The translations under genes were made by a program, and so were the position numbers. Positions 35,204 to 45,178 of a stretch of 64,000 bases of DNA are shown piece by piece; the stretch's first letter is position 1, and each line of letters opens with the position of its first letter. The stretch comes from Actinernus sp. WN-2022 (taxonomy: Eukaryota > Cnidaria > Anthozoa > Actiniaria > Actinernidae), in contig JAOWCC010000577.1 in NCBI GenBank assembly GCA_030867875.1, positions 80,457,740 through 80,521,739 on the forward strand, given 5' to 3'. A model generated the notes under the pieces. The model had not been told where the DNA came from and made no database searches. It saw only the letters and a program-made list of their open reading frames with translations.

Positions 35204-35209
35204 TGTATT
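35204..35209. repeat. 6-bp target duplication, left copy
   Basis: TGTATT, repeated at 40215-40220. The uninterrupted site, seen at 32694-32720, contains TGTATT only once. Confidence 0.85.
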
Positions 35210-35237
35210 AGTAGTATGAGAGGCACCGAATTAGCCC

Positions 35238-35475
35238 TTTTTTTAAGGCGCTATGCTAATTTTTAAGGCGCTATGCTAATTTTTGCGGCGCGCTCATTAA
35301 TTCAATGACGTCACGGTTCTATTGTCTTTCCGCATGAATAAAGTGTGGTGGTTTCTCATTATCTATTGTCTTAGACTCATGAATAAAGTGCGGCGCGCTC
35401 ATGAATAAAGTGCGGCGCGCTCATGAATAAAGTGGTGAGCTCATGAATAAAATGCGGCGCGCTCATGAATATCTA
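35238..35475. repeat. Subterminal tandem repeats, left arm
   Basis: AAGGCGCTATGCTAATTTTT repeats, then four or five units of CTCATGAATAAAGTGCGGCG-like sequence of about 23 bp. They are mirrored at 39950-40185 in the right arm and may be replication or transposase sites. Confidence 0.8.
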
Positions 35476-35582
35476 TTGTTCCTTTGGATGAGGTCATCGA
35501 TCTATTCGGGCATGTTTGGGCAAAGCCTATTGTTTGGAGCAGCTACAAAGCTAGAACAGATCGGCCCTGAATCCATTCGAAG

Positions 35583-36131
35583 TTGAGCAGCCACAAGATA
35601 GAAGTGATCTACAAGCTAGGATCTCGAGGCTACCACGCCAGCGCTAACATTTTCCACGGCAAGATGAGAGTTCACATTCGAAAGTACATTCAAGGCCAAA
35701 ACAAGAAATTTCCCACCAAGGAGGGTATTGCACTAACAGTCGACGAGTGGTTGAACCTGAAAGACATTGTGAAGGAGATGGATGATCTTATTGAAACCAT
35801 CTCCGAAAACCCAGAGGATCCGGACTATGAAGCCTTTGAACGCAAGAATCCACGACAGACTGAAATATCTGATGAACCAGAAGAGGTTTTTCGTCCAAAA
35901 CTTCAGAGACAAAATGCTATCCTGAAGACCACAGCAGTAGAAGAACAAGATACCTCCTCAATGACGACTGAACCGGAAGATATTGAAGAACAGTCAGTAC
36001 CCAGTGTTACGTTTGGAGGAAAGCCACCTTTGAGTCAACTCAAACAGTGCTCAGTATGCAAGAGAACTCTGTGTTACTATGGAACTATTTGTAATACCTG
36101 TAACAGCGCTTGGCGGTCAAGTCTCTTTTAG
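35583..36131 (+). pseudogene. PC4-like DNA-binding protein, left copy, start codon lost
   Basis: The frame encodes the same protein as the right-arm copy. Residues about 10-70 match the transcriptional coactivator PC4/Sub1 fold: GSRGYHASANIFHGKMRVHI, then a Lys-rich turn and the GIALTVDEW helix. PC4 proteins bind single-stranded DNA. An acidic Ser/Thr/Glu-rich middle and a C-terminal zinc-ribbon-like segment (CSVC and CNTC) follow. The ATG used in the other copy is ATA here (35598-35600), so this copy appears to lack its start. The remainder of the frame is intact. Confidence 0.65.
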
Positions 36132-36805
36132 AAACGGCTTTGCCTCAAGATATTCTGTGTCTGTTCCAGAACAATTTTGTAGAAAAGATGAAGAGTTTAT
36201 GGAGATTGATTGACTTGTAATTACTTTAACTTTTAAGTCAATAAAGTTCGCTTGTGTTTGGTTGAATAGGTTTGGGCAAGTCTTTGTTATGAAAAACAAT
36301 ACGCTATTGTTTCGGTAATCTGCTCTGTATTGCTATCACTCGTAACGTAATTCTGAGATCAGAATAGTTATAAACCTTTACAGTAAATCCACTGGGAGCA
36401 ACTTTGCTACTGTCCTTACGGATTAGCGATAACTGAAGGGCCATCAGTACAGTTTGATAGAAACAATAGTCCTATTGTTTTGAGGAAAACTCTTGAGATG
36501 CAAATTCTTCTCTAAAACCGAACTATAATTACCATACGAATATAAACAAATCACCAGATAAATTAAACAAAGTTTATTCAATTTCAAAAACACCAATTTA
36601 CAGTTTGTTTCCCTTATAGAGTTGATAACTTTCTTATTTCTCAGTTCTTGGGTTGATATAATGTACCGTGTTACAAGATTACACTGATTTATGTTTTATT
36701 GATTTTTTTCTTGTTGACAAATTAAATGCTGCTTACTGATTGCTTATATTAAAACGATGACAAGAGGAAGAATATTTTTAAAGACATTTATTAATAGAAA
36801 TCGAC

Positions 36806-37318
36806 TTAATAAAACTTATTTCTAAAAGGTACAAATGTATTATTCATCGCGGAATCACTCTGTTCCGGAATAGGTTGTTTTTGGAATTGTTTATTCAACA
36901 AGAATTTTCGGTGGTGAATTGCAGCCTCGGTCGCTTCTTTCCATCCATAATCTTCCGTGTTCATCAAGTTTTGCTTTGTTTCCAAGATTTTTCGGAAATC
37001 AGGATCTTTTCTTAAGCTGTGAATCCATTTCAAATCTTCGAACAACACTTCTCTTAGGTCTTTTCTATAGGTAGGAACCAAAGCGTTACTGGCTTTGATT
37101 TCAGCAACTTCATGACTAGCCCCATCGTGTTCATACTTTTGAACCAACGCTTCCCAATCTTCCTGGTGCCGTTCTTTAGCTTCGTTTCGAATTCTTTCCC
37201 AAACATCCTCTTCTCCGTCATAACTATCATCAGTGGAGTCCGTGCTCCCCTGAGAATCAGAGCTTTGATAAGAATCTTCAGTCATTTCGTCATCTGAGTT
37301 GGAACGATTAATAGCCAT
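36806..37318 (-). CDS. Acidic protein of the Polinton-like element, 170 residues
   Basis: Starts at ATG 37316-37318. The N-terminal 40 residues are Ser/Asp/Glu-rich (NSDDEMTEDSYQSSDSQGS). The rest is a predicted helical, charged region (DVWERIRNEAKERHQEDW and YRKDLREVLFEDL) ending at TAA. There is no signal peptide or membrane segment. It is convergent with the PC4-like gene and separated from it by about 670 bp. I do not recognise a named family. An N-terminally truncated copy sits in the right arm, so this is the only complete copy. Confidence 0.6.
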   Translation of the reverse strand: MAINRSNSDDEMTEDSYQSSDSQGSTDSTDDSYDGEEDVWERIRNEAKERHQEDWEALVQKYEHDGASHEVAEIKASNALVPTYRKDLREVLFEDLKWIHSLRKDPDFRKILETKQNLMNTEDYGWKEATEAAIHHRKFLLNKQFQKQPIPEQSDSAMNNTFVPFRNKFY

Positions 37319-37480
37319 CGTTTATATCTTTACTCTTCAAGGAGCGGGAGTATAATGTCAGACCCTTAAAAGTTTCCAACTTTATAGAAAACAAATTGGC
37401 GTGGTCACTACGTTTAACAAATGTCGATTAGCTGATTTAGCTAAGGTCTCTCAGTTAGACCAACATTATAAGTAGGATTC

Positions 37481-37684
37481 CTAACCAACATATTTTCCAT
37501 TATCAACAACTGGATTTACATTCCTCGACAAAAACTTTCTTTTTTTAAGTTTTGCTTCTTGTAAATATGGTTTTCGTTCTTGAGTTGATAACCTATGGAC
37601 TTGTACCAAGTGGTTGGATAACTTAACAAGATACTTTGATCCACAATTAGGTACAGGGCAGTTTTTCAAAGTCCGATTTTCCAT
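37481..37684 (-). CDS. Small C2H2-type zinc-finger protein
   Basis: Starting at ATG 37684, the frame gives 67 residues. A single C2H2-like finger (CPVPNC, then HLVQVH; spacing C-x4-C-x12-H-x4-H) occupies residues about 9-33. A basic tail (EAKLKKRKF) follows. The frame is open upstream to 37831, but that part is translated hairpin repeat and is unlikely to be coding. It lies in the unique centre and is read in the same direction as the acidic-protein gene. A DNA-binding or regulatory role is likely. Confidence 0.5.
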   Translation of the reverse strand: MENRTLKNCPVPNCGSKYLVKLSNHLVQVHRLSTQERKPYLQEAKLKKRKFLSRNVNPVVDNGKYVG

Positions 37685-37740
37685 GTTCACTCGTTGAAAG
37701 TTAGTATCAAATAGCACAAATCTACTTGATCGTCCATTTT

Positions 37741-38140
37741 GTCGCCTTTCGTCCCTTTTGTCGCCTTTTATCCCGCGTTTTTTCGTTTTGAAATAAAAAA
37801 AGAGGCATAAAAAAGGAAAAAAGGAGGACAAGAGGCGACAAAAGGGATGAAAGGGATAAACGGAGATAACTATATCTGAATGTGGACACGTCTCTTGTCA
37901 GTAGACCCTTTCGTCCCTTTTGTCGCCTTTCGTCCCGCCTTTTTTCGTTTTGAAATTAAAAAAGAGGCATAAAAAACGAAAAAAAGCGGGACAAGCGGGA
38001 CAAGAGGCGACAAAAGGGACGAAAGGGATGAACGGAGATAACTATATCCGAATGTGGACACGTCTCTTGTCAGTAGACCCTTTCGTCCCTTTTGTCGCCT
38101 TTTGTCTCGCTTTTTTTTTCGTTTTGAAATAAAAAAAGAG
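37741..38140. repeat. Central hairpin repeats of about 172 bp
   Basis: CCTTTCGTCCCTTTTGTCGC occurs near 37745, 37907 and 38079. After each of the first two copies its inverse (GGCGACAAAAGGGACGAAAG) occurs about 80-90 bp later. The units are direct repeats, 172 bp apart for the last two, and each folds into a long stem. The right palindrome arm starts immediately after the third copy. Confidence 0.85.
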
Positions 38141-38626
38141 GATTCTTATCAAAGCTCTGATTCTCAGGGGAGCACGGACTCCACTGTTGATAGTTATGAC
38201 GGAGAAGAGGATGTTTGGGAAAGAATTCGAAACGAAGCTAAAGAACGGCACCAGGAAGATTGGGAAGCGTTGGTTCAAAAGTATGAACACGATGGGGCTA
38301 GTCATGAAGTTGCTGAAATCAAAGCCAGTAACGCGTTGGTTCCTACCTATAGAAAAGACCTAAGAGAAGTGTTGTTCAAAGATATGAAATGGATTCACAG
38401 CTTAAGAAAAGATCCTGATTTCCGAAAAATCTTGGAAACAAAGCAAAACTTGATGAACACGGAAGATTATGGATGGAAAGAAGCGACCGAGGCTGCAATT
38501 CACCACCGAAAATTCTTGTTGAATAAACAATTCCAAAAACAACCTATTCCGGAACAGAGTGATTCCGCGATGAATAATACATTTGTACCTTTTAGAAATA
38601 AGTTTTATTACGTCGATTTCTATTAA
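38141..38626 (+). pseudogene. Acidic protein, truncated right-arm copy
   Basis: Matches the left-arm 170-residue protein from its 16th codon onward (EDSYQSSDSQGST). The native start is missing because the palindrome junction falls inside the gene. The native TAA has become TAC, adding a few residues before the next stop at 38624-38626. It is probably not expressed as a normal protein. Confidence 0.7.
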
Positions 38627-39292
38627 TAAATGTCTTTAAAAATATTCTTCCTCTTGTCATCGTTTAAATATAAGCAATCATTAAGCAGCATTTAATTTGT
38701 CAACAAGAAAAAAATCAATAAAACATAAATCAGTGTAATCTTGTAACACGGTACATTATATCAACCCAAGAACTGAGAAATAAGAAAGTTATCAAATCTG
38801 CGACTATAAGGGAAACAAACTGTAAATTGGTGTTTTTGAAATTGAATAAACTTTGTTTAATTTATCTGGTGGTTTGTTTATATTCGTATGGTAATTATAG
38901 TTCGGTTTTAGAGAAGAATTTGCATCTCAAGAGTTTTCCTCAAAACAATAGGACTATTGTTTCTATCAAACTGTACTGATGGCCCTTCAGTTATCGCTAA
39001 TCCGTAAAGACAATAGCAAAGTTGCTCCCAGTGGATTTACTGTAAAGGTTTATAAATATTCTGATCTCAGAATTACGTTACGAGTGATAGCAATACAGAG
39101 CAGATTACCGAAACAATAGCGTATTGTTTTTCATAACAAAGACTTGCCCAAACCTATTCAACCAAACACAAGCGAACTTTATTGACTTAAAAGTTAAAGT
39201 AATTACAAAGTCAATCAGTCTCCATAAACTCTTCATCTTTTCTACAAAATTGTTCTGGAACAGACACAGAATATCTTGAGGCAAAGCCGTTT

Positions 39293-39826
39293 CTAAAAGA
39301 GACTTGACCGCCAAGCGCTGTTACAGGTATTACAAATAGTTCCATAGTAACACAGAGTTCTCTTGCATACTGAGCACTGTTTGAGTTGACTCAATGGTGG
39401 CTTTCCTCCAAACGTAACACTGGGTACTGACTGTTCTTCAACATCTCCCGGTTCAGTCGTCATTGAGGAGGTATCTTGCTCTTCTACTGCTGTGGTCTTC
39501 AGCATAGCATTTTGTCTCTGAAGTTTTGGACGAAAAACCTCTTCTGGTTCATCAGATATTTCAGTCTGTCGTGGATTCTTGCGTTCAAAGGCTTCATAGT
39601 CCGGATCCTCTGGGTTTTCGGATATGGTTTCAATAAGATCATCCATCTCCTTCACAATGTCTTTCAGGTTCAACCACTCGTCGACTGTTAGTGCAATACC
39701 CTCCTTGGTGGGAAATTTCTTGTTTTGGCCTTGAATGTACTTTCGAATGTGAACTCTCATCTTGCCGTGGAAAATGTTAGCGCTGGCGTGGTAGCCTCGA
39801 GATCCTAGCTTGTAGATCACTTCCAT
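39293..39826 (-). CDS. PC4-like DNA-binding protein, right copy
   Basis: ATG at 39824-39826 opens 177 residues. The N-terminal about 65 residues form a PC4/Sub1-like single-stranded-DNA-binding domain. A Glu/Ser/Thr-rich linker follows, and a CxxC...CxxC zinc-ribbon-like end is interrupted by few basic residues. It differs from the left-arm copy at several codons (for example D to N at the front and two changes near the acidic EPGDVEE segment). Unlike that copy it keeps the start. In linear protein-primed replicators such a protein could coat displaced strands; that role is inferred. Confidence 0.65.
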   Translation of the reverse strand: MEVIYKLGSRGYHASANIFHGKMRVHIRKYIQGQNKKFPTKEGIALTVDEWLNLKDIVKEMDDLIETISENPEDPDYEAFERKNPRQTEISDEPEEVFRPKLQRQNAMLKTTAVEEQDTSSMTTEPGDVEEQSVPSVTFGGKPPLSQLKQCSVCKRTLCYYGTICNTCNSAWRSSLF

Positions 39827-39949
39827 CTTGTTGCTGCTCAACTACGAATGGATTCAGGGCCGATCGGTTCTAGCTTTGTAGCTGCTCCAAACTATAGGCT
39901 TTGCCCAAACATGCCCGAATAGATCGATGACCTCATCCAAAGGAAGAAT

Positions 39950-40185
39950 AGATATTCATGACCGCGCCGCATTTTATTCATGAGCTCACCACTTTATTCA
40001 TGAGCGCGCCGCACTTTATTCATGAGCGCGCCGCACTTTATTCATGAGTCTAAGACAATAGATAATGAGAAACCACCACACTTTATTCATGCGGAAAGAC
40101 AATAGAACCGTGACGTCATTGAATTAATGAGCGCGCCGCAAAAATTAGCATAGCGCCTTAACAATTAGCATAGCGCCTTAAAAAA
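39950..40185. repeat. Subterminal tandem repeats, right arm
   Basis: Inverse of 35238-35475: TTTATTCATGAGCGCGCCGC units of about 23 bp, then AATTAGCATAGCGCCTTA repeats. Confidence 0.8.
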
Positions 40186-40214
40186 AGGGCTAATCCGGTG
40201 CCTCTCATACTACT

Positions 40215-40426
40215 TGTATTGGTTATATTCCTTGTAATATAGTTTATTTTCTCATGTGTCACGTGACCTATGACGTCATTTGTTTTGGTCACGTGATATT
40301 GTTTGTTGTGTGCCACTTGGGTTTGTGTACTTGTTTCGTGTTGATTGGATGCTTAGTTTCGGAGTTATTGTCTGAAACGTTATTTTGCGAGTTGCCTGCT
40401 GAGTAGCCTGCTAACTTCACTATGGT
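40215..40426. mobile_element. Deleted relative of the Mutator-like element, right terminus
   Basis: Continues the subterminal sequence broken at 35209 and ends CTTCACTATGGT at 40426, matching the terminus at 32911. The next nine bases are CCTTTTTGG; a matching left duplication was not found, because the left end is lost. Confidence 0.8.
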
Positions 40427-41090
40427 CCTTTTTGGAGTTTTACACAGGCTGAGAAACTTTATCCCGGCCCTGTGTTTACGCATCTTCATGCTTCCACATA
40501 AAGATAGCACACAACTCTACTTTACGCATATTCACACTTCCAAGTAAATCTGCATTAAGATGGCAACCAAATTTACGCACCTTTACGTTTTCAAATAAAG
40601 AAGCGTAAAGTTGTCATTTCATGCTGTGTTAGGCTTTATCTGCTTCACTCAATAGTTTTTTTAATCATTCCTTTTTTCCTTGCACTGTATTTATCCTTTC
40701 TTAGTATTTAGTTAATACTTAATCTGGTGAAAATTATGATTTGAGCAGGCTGACACGTTTTTTTTTTTTAAGATAAAGTTACATATTACAAATTTCTCGC
40801 AGCTGGATAATGGAACTTAATTCTTCTCCTTTATCCGCCCAGTCTAGCTTTTTTACTTTAGCCTTTACATTAAATATAATTTGATTGTAACGACAAATCC
40901 TTTTTCTGTGAAAATTATTGTAGTTTTTGTTGTTGGAGTAATGTTTTGGAAATATGTTAATTTGCGTACAATTTCTCTACTAGCAATAATTTGAATTTTC
41001 TATCTAAACTTTCGCACCTTATACATCAGCTAGCTTAAGTTTCTTTTGGTATTACAACCAGGCCTTTTTTTAGCTACACGGTGAACCTAC
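40427..41090. other. Intergenic with TTTACGCA-rich stretch
   Basis: 40475-40625 contains TTTACGCA-type words like those at 32921-33430. The remainder is AT-rich, with poly-T runs and no supported gene. Confidence 0.4.
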
Positions 41091-41852
41091 AATGGCAAAT
41101 TGCAACGTGAACTTTAAGCTCCTTTCTTTGAATGTCAGAGTAATAAGGGAATTCAACAAGCGTGCTGCGTTATTTAAATGGTTCTAAAAAAGAAAAGCCG
41201 AGCTAATTTTTCTTCAAGAAACATATAGCACCCCAGAAGTCGAACAAATCTGGAAGAAAAATTGGAAGGGTGAAATCATATTTAATCATGGGACAATCCA
41301 CTTGAAAGGTGTGGTGATACTTATCAAGCATGGAACCGATATTAACATAAAATCAATTAAGTGTGACGATAATGGTCGTTGCATCATTCTACAAGCTTTT
41401 GTTCAAGATACACCCTTTGTTCTTGTTAATATTTATGCGCCAAACAAGGAATCTGGAGATTTTTTTTTTTTCGCGTATTGAATGATGTCTTACTAACTGA
41501 ACTTTTAGATATTGACCCAAAAATAATCATAGGCGGTGATTTTAATGTAACAAGTAATTGTGATCTTGACTCAGTGTAGTGGCGGGAAACCAGTGTCAAA
41601 AAAATCCCTGAAAATGGTTAATGATTTTATGTTGAAATATGATCTGATTGATATATGGAGGATTAGAAATCCCGACAAAAAATATTTCACTTGGCGGCAG
41701 AGAAAACCTTTTATTCAGAGGCGCCTTGATTACTGGCTGATCGAAAATAGTTTTAAAGAAGAGGTGGAAAAAGTAGAGATCATTCCTTCAATTAAATCTG
41801 ATCATTCAGCTATTGTCCTTAAGATAAAGAGTATTCCTGATTGTAACCGTTA
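41091..41852 (+). pseudogene. L1/Tx1-type LINE endonuclease domain, broken
   Basis: From ATG 41091 the frames give the AP-endonuclease motifs in order: LSLNVRVIREF, then FLQETYSTPE (catalytic Glu region, about 41210), VNIYAPNKES (about 41425), GGDFNV (about 41533) and SDHSAIVLKI (about 41800-41825). An in-frame stop near 41187, a poly-T length change near 41460-41471 and a stop near 41577 break it. This domain nicks target DNA for retrotransposition. It ends where a different LINE fragment begins. Confidence 0.7.
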
Positions 41853-42350
41853 ACACCGTTCATCATGAAATTCTTTTATCTAAATTATATAAGTATGGTA
41901 TACGTGGAACTCCACTGGCATGGTTTGATGACTACTTGACTAATCGACAACAATATGTAGAATTGGAAACACCGATTCAGATTTGCTAAAAATGACTTGT
42001 GGGGTACCTCAGCCTCAACTCTTGGGCCACTTCTCTTTACACTTTACATAAATGATATGCATAACTGTTCTAATATACTATCATTTCGAATATTTGTCGA
42101 TGATACCAACGTATTTTATTCAAGTACATGCATTAATGATGTGGAAAATGTGATGAATGAAGAACTTACTCAAATTTGTCGTTACTGTGCCACCAACAAA
42201 CTTTCAGTAAACTTAAAAAAGACTAATTTTATGTTGATAACCTCTTAAAAGAAAAGAATCCGAGACATAAGCATTAGAAATATTGAACAAAAAAGTCATA
42301 TAAAATATTTAGGTATATGCATCGACAATCATAAGTTGGGAACAACAGAT
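41853..42350 (+). pseudogene. CR1-like LINE RT fragment
   Basis: Pieces of an RT domain are visible: HHEILLSKLYKYGIRG and AWFDDYLTNRQQ (about 41865-41950), a GVPQ..LGPLLFTLYINDM segment (about 42000-42060) and the catalytic box as FVDDTNVFYSS (about 42090). Val replaces the usual Ala before the Asp pair. Stops and frameshifts occur near 41985 and 42248. Confidence 0.7.
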
Positions 42351-42419
42351 TAAACATGTACATCGCGCAGAATGGTATTGTTTTCGGCGACATGTACTTA
42401 CGGCTGTTAGGTTAAAGCG

Positions 42420-42957
42420 AGGTCGGCATAATTAAGAATAATACAATTAATTATTCAATAAGACGATTGTGATTGGCTATTGATAATCGGTGTGGGAATA
42501 CCCTACTCCCACATCACATTAAGCACATGTTAATCACTGTTGTTCGCTCTCCATTATGGGAAATGAACTCACTACGCTCGTTAAGGAGACGTCATTATCT
42601 CTCTTCCGCAGTTAACGACTAGTTGGTAATTATCCTAATCTTGAGTTTTGAGTTCGAAGATATAGTGCCTCCTTTCCTTCACACTTCCAATTAATACAGC
42701 AACTTGGTAGTTTGACTTCTAGTAGCGAGCGCGGCTCGCGATTCTGAGCCGGTAAAGACTGGACAACTACTTTCATAGATGACAACTGGACTTCGACTTC
42801 TTGAGCATACAGAAACACGAGAAAAGTCTCTTTTTAAAGCTCAAGATTAAAATCACCGTTTCTTCATTTGTTTTTGACGCGCTATCACTTTTTATGCTGT
42901 TCTTTGATTTTTTTTTCTTGTTTGAACTCCAAACAGTGCCGCAGTCCTTCACACTAA
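42420..42957. other. Intergenic with degraded MITE-like fragment
   Basis: 42440-42640 shares TGTGATTGGCT and GCTCGTTAAG motifs with 17560-17760. No gene supported. Confidence 0.3.
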
Positions 42958-43080
42958 GGGTGCGTTCGATTGACCGTATTCCGGAATAAGAATACACAGA
43001 ATGATAACTACAAATCGCTTATTTTGGGAATTTTTAGTCCATGGAATACAAGATGTATCCTGAATATAGTATAGAACTTT
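42958..43080. mobile_element. Partial copy of the GGGTGCGTTCGATTGACCG MITE
   Basis: Begins GGGTGCGTTCGATTGACCG after TAA and follows the complete copy at 48539 for about 120 bp with mismatches, then diverges. The right end is missing. Confidence 0.65.
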
Positions 43081-44395
43081 ATTTTGATAGGGTAACTCCT
43101 TCAGCTAATTACAACTTAACTGTTATCAACGGAGGCCCTATACACAACTACTACATCAATGATCAATATTCAAATAAACAAAATATACAAAAATCAAATT
43201 ATACAGTTTACAATTATACAAATTTAAAACAAAAAAGGAGATATGAATAATCAAAATAATAATAAAAAAGAAACTAATTAATTTACAGACTTTGATTGTA
43301 TATGATACAGCCATGATAATAAAACGACTTCATGCTGCATTCTAATTTAACACTAGGGACATGTAGGTGATTGCTTCGCCTTGTCAACCTAGCCACAATA
43401 TCTCTATTAAAGGTAAAATAGTTGTTAAAAAATTGAGGAACACGCCCCTGAAGGCAACGCTTTACTAACTTCAAGACATGCTTCTCACGCCGTAACTCGA
43501 GAGTGTCGTATCGAAGATATTCAATTGCGTCATCACTACTTGAAGGGATAGCTTGCCTGAAGAAAGTATAGTTTGTATTCTGCAGGCTACACTACGCTAC
43601 AAACCGCGTAAGACAAAGAACGCTGGTGTAGAAAGAGAAAAAATCAATAAAGTCCGTAATCGGTGAAAATATTTTTCTTTTATCAAATTGTAATTCTAAT
43701 TACAACGCTAACAGTGATATATAAAATAAAATAAAATGCGAATGCAAAGTTTCTCTTGATGCGTGTTTACTTTTTGATGTAGTTCCTTGGCATTTGTTAT
43801 TGCAGTTTAGTCAAATTCAAAAGACAGGCGTACCGCTGAAATGCTTATCCAACTTAATTGACTAATTAGCTTTTCACTGCCGCTCCTATGTTTCGGTATC
43901 TTATGTGTTTTAACACAGGAGGCCGAGCTTGTGTTAGCTCGCCGGTCTCCCGGGAGTTTCGAAAGGTCGAATAATATGCAAGCATTGAGGATATTTTGAC
44001 TTTAATGGCAGAAATATTCAGCGGATTTCGATAAAAGAACGCTCGATAACAGATACGTTATAAAATAATATTTTCCCGTTTTTACATTTTTTACTGATTT
44101 TAAACTTCGTGAGAAAATAAGTACTGAATAGCAAATGGTACACTTTCCATACGTTTTCTACCTGAAATAACCCAAACTTCAGCCTTTATTTAATGGCAGA
44201 AGATTTCACTTAATCTCATCCCTTCTTTAAAATCCCGTGTTTACATTTTTGTGGATATCAGTTTCTAAAGCTCCAAATCGGCAATATTTTCAGGGCATTG
44301 ACCAGTTTAAGGCAGTTTTCTTTGTTATTTGGCATGTGCGCTGGAGCAGAAATTTAAATCCAGCGCGTTAGCTCGTGTCACGTGACTACGTATCG
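43081..44395. other. Intergenic, nothing recognised
   Basis: AT-rich DNA with short frames (43041-43250 and 43283-43474) that lack recognisable motifs. A CpG-richer stretch at 43915-43960 (GAGCTTGTGTTAGCTCGCCG) has no clear identity. Confidence 0.35.
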
Positions 44396-45175
44396 TCGCC
44401 TGATTCTGCCCGATGTAAATAACAAAATTGCAAAAAATACTGGAATCCTAAGTAAACTTAGATATTACATTGATTTAAAAATGCTGAAGCAACTTTACTA
44501 TAGACTAATATATCCATATATCAATTACGGATTGATGAGCTGGGGTAACACCTATACTTCGAAATTGACAAAATTGCGTTCTTGTCTTGCGCGAAAAAGA
44601 GAGAATGCCACCCCTTATTTTAATCTCCTTGGTATACTTATGCTTGATAACATTTTCAAATTAAAAATAGCTACTTTTGCATATAAAATTATAAATGAAA
44701 AGAGTGAAGTCCCAAAAATATTTGGTGAAACTTTTAAGATTGCATCAAATCGACATTCCTATAATACTAGAATTGCCGCCAGACAGAACTTTAGCAGACC
44801 TAACGCACGAACAAATTACGGAATACAAACATTTAAATTGATTTCATCACAAATTTGGGAAACCATTGATCTTGGAATTAAACAGTCTAATTCAACCTCT
44901 ACATTTAGGAAAAAATATACTCAATCTCTCCTTATCTCACAGACAATCTAATAATGTTTGACAATAACTCTTTTCATTTATTGAGGCTGAACTTTGTATC
45001 CACGTCCGTCCTTCTTTTTTTTCTTTCCTAGCGAGCTATGGTAGACGTAGGCAGAGATCAACACGAAAGCTTCTTGCTACTTTGATCACTGCGTACGAAT
45101 AATTGATTATAGTTTCTTCTCAGTTATGTAAATGTTACTATTGTTATGTTTTTATTTATCCTGTAATTATCTACT
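44396..45175 (+). pseudogene. CR1-like LINE 3' end, first copy
   Basis: An open frame to 44951 encodes the RT thumb and C-terminal region: NKIAKNTGILSKLRYY, then YRLIYPYINYGLMSWGNTY and a conserved DNIFKLKIATFAYK segment. The C-terminal TRIAARQNF..NYGIQTFK motif is typical of CR1-like cnidarian LINEs. The remaining about 220 bp look like its 3' UTR. The RT catalytic part is absent. Confidence 0.75.
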
Positions 45176-45178
45176 ACC

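Larger units (their letters stand above)
35210..40214. mobile_element. 5-kb Polinton-like palindromic element
   Basis: Begins AGTAGTATGAGAGGCACCG and ends with its inverse, flanked by the 6-bp duplication TGTATT. A 5'-AG terminus and a 6-bp target duplication are the signature of Polinton/Maverick elements. The two arms (35210-37278 and 38141-40214, about 2.07 kb each) are near-identical inverted copies, each carrying a PC4-like gene and an acidic-protein gene. The centre (37279-38140) is unique and hairpin-rich. No DNA polymerase, integrase or capsid gene is present, so the element is non-autonomous. Confidence 0.7.

Noticed and set aside
39105..39314. Small minus-strand frame after the right PC4-like gene, and similar frames in both arms
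   Set aside because: Short, overlapping the ends of other frames, with no motif; probably untranslated.
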